Below, piece after piece: positions 55,545 through 61,551 of a stretch of 61,551 nucleotides of DNA (within the stretch, counting starts at the first letter, position 1; the number at the start of each line of letters is the position of its first letter). The position numbers and the translations under genes are program-made. A model generated the notes under the pieces. That model did no database searches, was not told the origin of the DNA, and worked only from the letters and a program-made list of their open reading frames with translations. Location: positions 1 to 61,551 of the forward strand of contig JAQVHL010000008.1 in NCBI GenBank assembly GCA_028696185.1, given 5' to 3'. The DNA comes from Halothiobacillaceae bacterium (GTDB lineage: Bacteria > Pseudomonadota > Gammaproteobacteria > Halothiobacillales > Halothiobacillaceae).

Positions 55545-56571
55545 GCCGCAACAGCTTCCTGAGCCCGACCCGCTCGCCAGCCTGAAAGGCCCCGAGCGGG
55601 TCGCCATTTTGATGATGGCACTGGGCGAGCAGTCCGCCGCCTCGCTGTTCCGCGAGCTGGACCCAAAAGAAGTGCAGAAGATCGGTCAGGCCATGGCCGT
55701 GCTGCCAAACGTGACCCGCAGTCAGATCAAGGCCGTGCTGGACCGGTTCGTGTCCGATATGGCGGATCAGACCGGTCTGGCGCTGGGCGCCACCGACTAT
55801 ATCCGCAACGTGCTGACCTCCGCGCTAGGGGATGAGAAGGCCGAAGGCCTGATGGATCGCATCATGCTGGGGGGCGCGTCCAAGCGGAACCTGGAATTCC
55901 TCAAGTGGATGGATCCGCGTTCCATTGCCGAGATCATCCGCTTCGAGCACCCCCAGATCATCGCCATCGTGCTTTCCCATCTGGAGGGCGATCAGGCGGC
56001 GGAAATCCTCACCATGCTCCCGGAAAACATGCGCAGCGACATCCTCATGCGCATCGCCACCCTGGAAGGCATTTCGCCCGCCGCGCTCATGGAGCTCGAT
56101 GACATCATGGAGCGTCAGGCGTCCGGCTCCGGTGGTGGAAAATCGTCGAAGGTCGGTGGCGTGCGCGTGGCGGCCGGCATCATGAACAACCTCGAAGGCA
56201 CCATCGAGGAAAAAATCATGTCCGACGTCAAGTCGCTGGACACGGAGCTGGGCAACCAGATCGAAGACCTCATGTTCGTGTTCGCCAACCTCATCGACGT
56301 GGACGACCGCAGCCTGCAGGTTCTGTTGCGCGAAGTTCCGGCCGACCGGCTGCTGATGGCCCTCAAGGGGGCGGATAACGACCTGCGCGACAAGTTCTTC
56401 CACAACATGTCCAAGCGTGCCGCCGAGATGATGCGCGACGATCTGGAAGCCATGGGGCCGACCAAGCTATCCGACGTGGAAAGCGCGCAGAAGGAAATCC
56501 TGCAGATCGCCCGCCGTCTGGCCGAAGAAGGCAAGGTAAGCCTGGGCGGAGGTGCGGAGGACTATGTCTGA
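55534..56571 (+). CDS. fliG: Flagellar motor switch protein FliG
   Basis: FliG transmits torque between stator and rotor. The 345 residues contain the N-terminal FliF-binding domain, the EHPQ-type motif (FEHPQIIAIVLSHL) in the middle domain and the C-terminal torque helix LFVFANLIDVDDRSLQ-like segment with charged residues KGADNDLRDKFFHNMSKRAAE. It overlaps fliF by 11 bases. Confidence 0.97.
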   Translation: MSDEPQQLPEPDPLASLKGPERVAILMMALGEQSAASLFRELDPKEVQKIGQAMAVLPNVTRSQIKAVLDRFVSDMADQTGLALGATDYIRNVLTSALGDEKAEGLMDRIMLGGASKRNLEFLKWMDPRSIAEIIRFEHPQIIAIVLSHLEGDQAAEILTMLPENMRSDILMRIATLEGISPAALMELDDIMERQASGSGGGKSSKVGGVRVAAGIMNNLEGTIEEKIMSDVKSLDTELGNQIEDLMFVFANLIDVDDRSLQVLLREVPADRLLMALKGADNDLRDKFFHNMSKRAAEMMRDDLEAMGPTKLSDVESAQKEILQIARRLAEEGKVSLGGGAEDYV

Positions 56572-57358
56572 AAGCACGCGCCTTATCGAAGCCGGCAGCG
56601 AGGAATTCGCCCGCTGGCAGCCCCCGGAAATGCCGCGTGGCCTGCGCCCGCCGCGCACCGCCGTGCGCGTGGACGCCCCCGCGCCGACTCCGCCACCTTC
56701 ACCTGTGGCGGTGGAAGAGGTGTTGGCCGATACGCCTCCACCACTGAACTTCCCTACCGCCGAAGAACTGGAAGCCATACGTCTGCAGGCGCGCGCCGAG
56801 GGCTATGCCGAAGGTCATGCCGAAGGCTTTGCTCAGGGGCAGGCCGAGGGGCGGCATCGAATGGATGAGCGCGCCGCCGAACTGGGGGCGCTGATCCAGG
56901 CGCTGGAACAGCCTTTCCGCGAGCTGGACCGGGAGGTGGAAGAACAGCTGACCCGGCTTGCCGTGCTGCTGGCCCGTCAGATCATCCGCCGTGAGCTGCA
57001 TATCGACGACGGGCAGATTGTGGCTGTGGTTCGTGAAGCGTTGGGCTTGCTGCCGGTCAACGCGCGTCATGTCCGCGTCCTGCTCAACCCGGAAGACGCA
57101 GCGCTGGTGCGCGTGCATGTTGCCGGCGCGGACGAGGCCTGGTCGCTGGTCGAGGACTCGTCCATCAGCCGAGGCGGCTGTCAGGTCATCAGCGCGTCCA
57201 GCCGTATCGACTCAACACTGGAGCGTCGCTTCAACCAGCTGGCCGCACAGCTGCTGGGCGATGAGCGCGCTTCGGAATCAACCCGCTGCGACGAAGCCTC
57301 ATCGAGCGCAACCCTTGCCCCACCTTCGGCCTCTCGGGAAGAAGGGAGCACGGCCTGA
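56564..57358 (+). CDS. fliH: Flagellar assembly protein FliH
   Basis: FliH is the negative regulator and stalk of the FliI ATPase. The 264 residues have a Pro/Ala-rich N-terminus, AxxxG-type repeats ([21 protein letters not shown]) that are a FliH hallmark, and the C-terminal domain with [13 protein letters not shown]. The ATG at 56564 overlaps the fliG end by eight bases. The acidic C-terminal tail is Ser/Ala-rich. Confidence 0.93.
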   Translation: MSESTRLIEAGSEEFARWQPPEMPRGLRPPRTAVRVDAPAPTPPPSPVAVEEVLADTPPPLNFPTAEELEAIRLQARAEGYAEGHAEGFAQGQAEGRHRMDERAAELGALIQALEQPFRELDREVEEQLTRLAVLLARQIIRRELHIDDGQIVAVVREALGLLPVNARHVRVLLNPEDAALVRVHVAGADEAWSLVEDSSISRGGCQVISASSRIDSTLERRFNQLAAQLLGDERASESTRCDEASSSATLAPPSASREEGSTA

Positions 57359-58704
57359 TGGTCGTGTCGGCACGGCGCTCGCTGAACTGGGCCAGCCGGC
57401 TGGCCGAGCATGCCGCCGCCCTGGGCGAGGTGCCTCCTCCGGTTGTCGAGGGCGTGCTCACTCGTGTGATCGGCATGGCACTGGAAGCCGAAGGCTGCCA
57501 GGCCGCCGTGGGCGATCAGTGCCTGATCCGCTCGCCTGTTTCGCCGGACATCGAGGCCGAGGTGGTGGGCTTTGCCGAGGGCAAGCTGTACCTGATGCCT
57601 CTGGGGGAATTGCAGGGCCTGGTGCCCGGTGCGCGAGTTATCCCCATCGGGCGCTCGGTACGCATCCCGGTGGGGGATGCCCTGCTTGGGCGCGTGCTGG
57701 ATGGGACCGGCAAGCCGCTGGACGGGCGCGGTCCCTTGCCTCCGGGTGAACCCTTGCCGCTCTCCGGTCGGCAGATCAATCCGCTGGCGCGTCGTCCGGT
57801 GCGCGAACCGCTGGATGTCGGTGTGCGGGGCATCAATGCGCTGCTCACCGTGGGGCGGGGCCAGCGCATGGGCCTGTTCGCCGGTTCGGGGGTGGGCAAG
57901 AGCGTACTTCTGGGCATGATGACGCGCTACACCCGTGCCGATGTGATCGTGGTCGGTCTGATTGGCGAGCGTGGCCGTGAGGTCAAGGAATTCGTCCAGG
58001 AAATCCTGGGGCCTGAGGGGCTGGCGCGCGCCGTGGTGGTGGCCGCGCCGGCCGACAGCCCGCCCTTGATGCGTATTCACGGCTCCTGGCTTGCCACCAC
58101 CATTGCCGAATATTTCCGGGATCGTGGGCGCAGCGTGCTGCTGCTGATCGACTCGCTCAGCCGTTTTGCCCAGGCGCAGCGCGAGATTGCGCTTGCCATC
58201 GGCGAGCCGCCGGCCACCAAAGGATATCCCCCTTCCGTGTTTGCCCGCCTGCCGCAGCTGGTCGAGCGTGCGGGTAACGGCAGTGAAGAGGGCGGCTCCA
58301 TCACGGCCTTTTACACCGTGCTGGCCGAAGGCGATGATCAGAACGACCCCATTGCCGATGCGGCACGCGCGATTCTCGATGGGCATATCGTCCTCTCACG
58401 TACCATTGCCGAGCGCGGGCGCTACCCGGCGATTGACGTGGAAGCCTCGATCTCACGTGTCATGCCGTCCATCGTCAGCCGCGAGCATCGCGATGCCGCG
58501 CAGCGCTTCAAGCAGATCGTCTCCACCTACAGCCAGAACCGCGACCTGATCAGCGTGGGGGCCTACCGCCGCGGCACGGACAGCCGTATCGATGCGGCGG
58601 TGGATTTCTATCCCCGATTGGAAGACTTCATGCGCCAGGATATTGACGATTCCTGTGATTTTTCATCCAGCGTCAATCGCTTGATGAATCTTCTGAACCA
58701 GTGA
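57358..58704 (+). CDS. fliI: Flagellum-specific ATPase FliI
   Basis: FliI powers early steps of flagellar export. The 448 residues are F1-beta-like, with Walker [16 protein letters not shown] (about 174-188), [10 protein letters not shown] and [20 protein letters not shown]. Its ATG overlaps the fliH stop by one base. Confidence 0.97.
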   Translation: MVVSARRSLNWASRLAEHAAALGEVPPPVVEGVLTRVIGMALEAEGCQAAVGDQCLIRSPVSPDIEAEVVGFAEGKLYLMPLGELQGLVPGARVIPIGRSVRIPVGDALLGRVLDGTGKPLDGRGPLPPGEPLPLSGRQINPLARRPVREPLDVGVRGINALLTVGRGQRMGLFAGSGVGKSVLLGMMTRYTRADVIVVGLIGERGREVKEFVQEILGPEGLARAVVVAAPADSPPLMRIHGSWLATTIAEYFRDRGRSVLLLIDSLSRFAQAQREIALAIGEPPATKGYPPSVFARLPQLVERAGNGSEEGGSITAFYTVLAEGDDQNDPIADAARAILDGHIVLSRTIAERGRYPAIDVEASISRVMPSIVSREHRDAAQRFKQIVSTYSQNRDLISVGAYRRGTDSRIDAAVDFYPRLEDFMRQDIDDSCDFSSSVNRLMNLLNQ

Positions 58705-58762
58705 AAAGCGTCGATTGCGTCTACACTTGGCTCTTGTGAGCGAATGACTGGAGAGCTCAGGC

Positions 58763-59212
58763 TTGGATCGACTCAAACGTGTCGGCGTGATCGAGCAGCA
58801 TGCCCGCATGGAGGAGGAGGCCGCCGCCCGCGCCATGGCTGAGCTGGAGCGCCGTCTGGTGGAGCAGCAGGGCCGTCTGGACCAGCTGCGCAGCTTCATG
58901 GAGGACTACAGCCGCAATGTGAGCCTGAATACCGGCGGCAGCGCCGGCGTGTTCGCCTTGCAGAACTACCGGGCCTTCATGAACCGTATCGAGATCGCCA
59001 TCGACCAGCAGGCCAGCGCGGTGGATGGCTTGATGCGCCAGTACGAGCAGGCACGCCGGCTGTGGCAGGAAAAGCGCACCCACGCACGGGCTATCGACAA
59101 GCTGCGCACGCGCATCGAAATCGAACAAACCCGCCAGCAGGAGCGTGTCGAGCAGCATGAAACCGATGAATTTGCCTCTCGGGCATCCATGGCCCGGGAA
59201 TTGCAGGACTGA
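58763..59212 (+). CDS. fliJ: Flagellar export protein FliJ
   Basis: FliJ is a coiled-coil stalk-like chaperone that activates FliI and FlhA. The 149 residues are almost entirely heptad-like helix, with LVEQQGRLDQLRSFMEDYSR and QARRLWQEKRTHARAIDKL. Translation most likely starts at TTG 58763, eight bases after GGAGAG; no ATG is near in frame. Confidence 0.9.
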   Translation: MDRLKRVGVIEQHARMEEEAAARAMAELERRLVEQQGRLDQLRSFMEDYSRNVSLNTGGSAGVFALQNYRAFMNRIEIAIDQQASAVDGLMRQYEQARRLWQEKRTHARAIDKLRTRIEIEQTRQQERVEQHETDEFASRASMARELQD

Positions 59213-59266
59213 AAGCATGTGCGGAGCGCTCGAAAAAAGCATACCCGCCCCGCGGACGGCTCACCG

Positions 59267-59282
59267 TGGCTGTTCAAGGGCT
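59267..59282 (+). promoter_or_regulatory. Weak sigma-54-like element before fliK
   Basis: TGGCTGTTCAAGGGCT keeps the invariant GG/GC and spacing, but the -12 half is poor. It lies in the 138-base gap between fliJ and fliK. Confidence 0.25.
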
Positions 59283-59350
59283 TCGCTTGATGGAGAATCC
59301 GGGTTGAATGCCCGCTCAAGGATGCGATCTCACCACAGGAGGGTCATACC

Positions 59351-60805
59351 ATGTCATCCGGTGCCAGTTCCTCGAACCTATTGGGCCTGCTGTTCGGCGG
59401 GTTGCCTCAGGGTGTCGTCCAGTCCCTGCTTGGTGGACAGGGGGGCAGCGCTCAGGCAACTGGTGAACTTAGCGCCTTTGCCAAAACACTGATGTCTCAG
59501 CTCGACGGGTTGGTTCAATCCGGCCAGATCTCCATCGAGTCCTTGCACTCGCTGCGCGATATGCTCGGAGAAAACGGCGGTGAATTGGCGCAAAACCTGA
59601 CCCACATGCTCGATGAGTTGCTGCAGAAGGCCCAAATGGGCCAGAAGGATACGGGCGGTAATTCACTCTCGTCATCCGAAGTGATGCCGGAAACCACGTC
59701 GGACAAAACCGGAGCCGACCCGCAAGCCCAGGATCAAGCCGAACTGCTGTTCGCCCTGCTGCGTGCCGGCGGTGTATTACCTGCGCAAACCGGTTCGGTG
59801 CCAGGTGCGCCCGTACAGCAAAGCGGTAGCCCCCTTCAGGCCGACGGAGAATCCGCCGATGGCGGTGCATCCATAGAGCCTGCCATCCTGCTGAACCCAA
59901 CCGAGCCACGTCGCCTGGCCATGGGCGGGCGTGTGACCAGCCGTGACGGCCAGGATCGTTCCGGCTCGACGCGCGACGGCCTGCCCGTCGAAGAATTGAT
60001 GCCGGGACGTCCACGCCCCGATGGCTTTGGCAGTGTCGCACAGGAAGCGGGGGGCGGTACGCAAGCGGCAGGAGGCCGTCTGAATCCCGGCCAGAACCTC
60101 CCCCCGAAGGCCGATGGCGCCGATGAAGGCCAGGAGGCAGGCCCCGATTTCCTGACTCGTCTAGGCGAAGCGACCGCCCGCATGGGCGGCGCAGCGGCTG
60201 CACCCGCAGCCGCACCGGGCGCCACACCGGCCATGGCCGGGGCGGCATCGACTTCCGCCACGGTAGAAACCCTGTCGGCGACGGGCGCAACACCAGCCGC
60301 TTCCACGCTTTCACCCAACGCCGTCACGACGAATACCCCCAGCCCGGCCGCACAGGCCAGTGCGCCTCTGCCCACCCCCGTCACGCATCCGCAATTCGGT
60401 GAGGCCGTCGGGCAGCGCGTGGTGTGGATGGTCGGGCAACAGCAGCAGAGTGCGCAGATTCAACTCAACCCACAGGAACTGGGTCCGATGTCGGTGCGGG
60501 TGGAGATTCAGGGCGATCAGGCCACCGTGCATCTGGCCGCCCTGCATGCCACCACGCGCGAGGCGCTGGATGCCGCCTTGCCGCGCTTGCGCGAGATGCT
60601 GGCGGACAGCGGTTTCACCCAGGTCAACGTCAATGTGTCTTCGTCGGGCTCTCAGGCCGGTCAGCAGGCCCAGGGGCAGGCTTCCGGGCAGGGCCAGGGC
60701 TTTACCGGACGCAGTGGCGCCGGTTCAGGTGGCGAGCCGGGGGACGCCCCACCCACCGTCCTGGAAAGCGGCCTGCCGCGTTCGGGCATTGACCTGTTTG
60801 CCTGA
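59351..60805 (+). CDS. fliK: Flagellar hook-length control protein FliK
   Basis: FliK measures hook length and triggers the FlhB switch. The 484-residue protein has a long low-complexity Ala/Pro/Gly region and the C-terminal Flg_hook domain with WMVGQQQQSAQIQLNPQELGPMSVRVEIQ and LREMLADSGFTQVNVNV, followed by a Gln/Gly-rich tail. The ATG is preceded by AGGAGGG. Being at the end of fliEFGHIJ, this is the standard FliK; the gene at 50061 is the second one. Confidence 0.94.
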   Translation: MSSGASSSNLLGLLFGGLPQGVVQSLLGGQGGSAQATGELSAFAKTLMSQLDGLVQSGQISIESLHSLRDMLGENGGELAQNLTHMLDELLQKAQMGQKDTGGNSLSSSEVMPETTSDKTGADPQAQDQAELLFALLRAGGVLPAQTGSVPGAPVQQSGSPLQADGESADGGASIEPAILLNPTEPRRLAMGGRVTSRDGQDRSGSTRDGLPVEELMPGRPRPDGFGSVAQEAGGGTQAAGGRLNPGQNLPPKADGADEGQEAGPDFLTRLGEATARMGGAAAAPAAAPGATPAMAGAASTSATVETLSATGATPAASTLSPNAVTTNTPSPAAQASAPLPTPVTHPQFGEAVGQRVVWMVGQQQQSAQIQLNPQELGPMSVRVEIQGDQATVHLAALHATTREALDAALPRLREMLADSGFTQVNVNVSSSGSQAGQQAQGQASGQGQGFTGRSGAGSGGEPGDAPPTVLESGLPRSGIDLFA

Positions 60806-60853
60806 AGCATTTGCTATACGGCTATCGCCTCGCCCCCGTTGCTGTGCGCCGGG

Positions 60854-60898
60854 TGAAAAGACCAATGATGGCCTTTTCACCCAGTCTCCATAGCCCCG
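60854..60898. repeat. 45-bp palindromic repeat, right copy
   Basis: GGTGAAAAG and CTTTTCACC form the stem of the same element seen at 197-241, followed by CCCAGTCTCC. It lies 49 bases after fliK and may serve as its transcription end. Confidence 0.6.
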
Positions 60899-61000
60899 TC
60901 CCTGGCACCGAAATCATCTACCCCGAGGGCCAGAGCACCAGCTACCACTACGGGCTGGACGCACGGCCTGCGCAGATTACCGACGCGAACGGTAATCGCC
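60899..61000 (+). pseudogene. Rhs/YD-repeat protein fragment
   Basis: In the + frame the sequence reads IIYPEGQSTSYHYGLDARPAQITDANGNRR, which resembles one YD repeat of Rhs proteins. The frame then runs into short DNA repeats and stops at 61050. There is no start or partner domain, so it is a remnant, probably left by recombination. Confidence 0.5.
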
Positions 61001-61066
61001 GGAATCAATGGGAATCAATGGGAATCAATGGGGAATCTCATAATCAATGACTCTGACCCCATTGAT
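61001..61066. repeat. ATCAATG repeat cluster
   Basis: GGAATCAATG occurs three times in exact tandem at 61001-61030. It is followed by a perfect inverted repeat ATCAATG/CATTGAT at 61043-61049 and 61060-61066 with a 10-base loop. Such elements around GGGGTCAGAGTCATTGATT are, from memory, dispersed in many gammaproteobacteria and may be moved by Y1-type transposases. Confidence 0.65.
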
Positions 61067-61072
61067 CGATGG

Positions 61073-61079
61073 GTTAGGT
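61073..61079 (-). other. Half attC core site downstream of the cassette gene
   Basis: On the minus strand ACCTAAC (RYYYAAC) starts two bases after the stop of the cassette gene, where a cassette's own attC should begin. The rest of the expected attC is absent and is replaced by the ATCAATG inverted repeat six bases on. Confidence 0.5.
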
Positions 61080-61080
61080 T

Positions 61081-61419
61081 TCATTTGGTAACCCCGGTGT
61101 TCACAATCGTATATGACTCGGAGTTGGTAAGCAGACGCCGATAGACGAGAAGTTTGACTTCCTGTCCTGGCGCAACCATGAGGTCTATCGGTGCGTTAAT
61201 TACCACGGTTGTTCCATTGTCCAGCAACACCCACACGTTCTTGGATGGAGCTGGGCCATCTGCGGCAACGAAAGCTGTGCCTTGAACTATGCCGTGAGTT
61301 TCCTCCGCTGGGCCGATTGCCGGATTAAGGGATTGCCCGACAACAAGGGCGAAAACGAACCCAACAGCGAGGTAGGAGATGACCGTGGTGCTTCGGCCTT
61401 GAGTTGGAGTGGTGCCCAT
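61081..61419 (-). CDS. Integron cassette protein, 112 aa, membrane-anchored, unknown function
   Basis: I do not recognise the family. It has a polar N-terminus, one transmembrane helix (about residues 13-30) and a small predicted beta-rich domain (GTAFVAADGP, NVWVLLDNGTTVVINAP, GQEVKLLVYRR), perhaps OB- or SH3-like. Its ATG lies four bases after the GTTAGGT core of an attC site and its stop two bases before a second core, the standard layout of a gene cassette. The AGG within the core may serve as its ribosome binding site. Base composition is less GC-rich than the neighbouring flagellar genes, consistent with acquired DNA. Confidence 0.75.
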   Translation of the reverse strand: MGTTPTQGRSTTVISYLAVGFVFALVVGQSLNPAIGPAEETHGIVQGTAFVAADGPAPSKNVWVLLDNGTTVVINAPIDLMVAPGQEVKLLVYRRLLTNSESYTIVNTGVTK

Positions 61420-61422
61420 AAA

Positions 61423-61488
61423 ACCTAACGCCCAAACTCAGCGGCGTGGCCGCGAAGCGGACACGTCCGCTGGAGTGCCTTGTTGGGC
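61423..61488 (-). other. Integron attC recombination site
   Basis: The 66-bp site is bounded by ACCTAAC (61423-61429) and GTTGGGC (61482-61488), matching RYYYAAC and GTTRRRY on the + strand and, being palindromic, also GCCCAAC and GTTAGGT on the minus strand. Inside, ACTCAGCGG pairs with CCGCT-G-GAGT, leaving a single unpaired base, the extrahelical base that marks attC polarity. The central part folds further. All recognised attC features are present. Confidence 0.85.
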
Positions 61489-61498
61489 CGGCTTGCAT

Positions 61499-61551
61499 TC
61501 ATGAGAAAAGCAGGTCAACCAGAAACGTGGATGAGACTGCTACGCCCATGT
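61499..61551 (-). CDS. End of a second cassette ORF (partial)
   Basis: On the minus strand an open frame enters from the window edge and ends VAVSSTFLVDLLFS before a TGA at 61499-61501, ten bases from the attC core. This is the right place for the 3' end of the preceding cassette gene. Only about 17 codons are visible, so identity cannot be judged. Confidence 0.4.
   Translation of the reverse strand, partial: MGVAVSSTFLVDLLFS

Overview
This window is GC-rich, gene-dense chromosomal DNA from a gammaproteobacterium. The evidence is the conserved tsaE-amiC-mutL-miaA-hfq-hflX-hflK-hflC-hisZ-purA order, the Pseudomonas/Vibrio-like polar flagellar and chemotaxis gene set, and an Azotobacter-like nifV-cysE-nifW-nifZ-nifM accessory cluster. 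An MprF-AcvB lipid module of the type linked to acid tolerance and the absence of any MutH-dependent-type MutL fit a free-living, possibly acidophilic or sulfur-oxidising diazotroph. That lineage guess is inference. No rRNA or tRNA gene was seen.

Layout. 1-316 is a gene-free block of palindromic repeats. 317-2103 (minus strand) holds a hypothetical gene, mutM, rpmG and rpmB. trpS diverges from rpmB at 2309. 3319-16311 is the housekeeping run: nnr, tsaE, amiC, mutL, miaA, hfq, hflX, hflK, hflC, a DUF2065 gene, hisZ and purA. 16491-18815 is a compact three-gene operon encoding an internally duplicated DUF1538 membrane protein, a PII-like protein and a CBS-pair protein. 18978-23222 is a nif accessory operon behind a textbook NifA/IHF/sigma-54 promoter. 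23244-28230 (minus strand) has an HDOD gene, mprF and an acvB/virJ-like lipoprotein gene. 28493-30250 encodes an exported delta-60 repeat protein with a GlyGly-CTERM-like tail.

30433-60805 is the motility region. A sigma-54/IHF-type promoter precedes a GGDEF gene, followed by fliLMNOPQR-flhBA-flhF-flhG-fliA-cheYZA-cheB-parC-parP-cheW and a DUF2802 gene. Opposed to these is a minus-strand pair, fliK-like and flhX. Then come fleQ, a sigma-54 promoter, fliEFGHIJ and a second fliK. FlhF/FlhG and ParC/ParP together indicate polar flagella with polar chemoreceptor arrays. Flagellin, hook, basal-body rod, motor and cheR genes are not here.

60806-61551 is a mosaic end: a small Rhs-like fragment, short repeats, one minus-strand gene that has every mark of an integron gene cassette, a complete attC site, and the end of a second cassette ORF running off the window. 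Palindromic elements of one family lie at both edges of the window (197-241 and 60854-60898).

The most notable items are the DUF1538/PII-like/CBS operon (a probable nucleotide-gated transport system of unknown substrate), the integron cassette at the right end, the complete nif promoter architecture, and the GGDEF gene that appears to head the flagellar operon.
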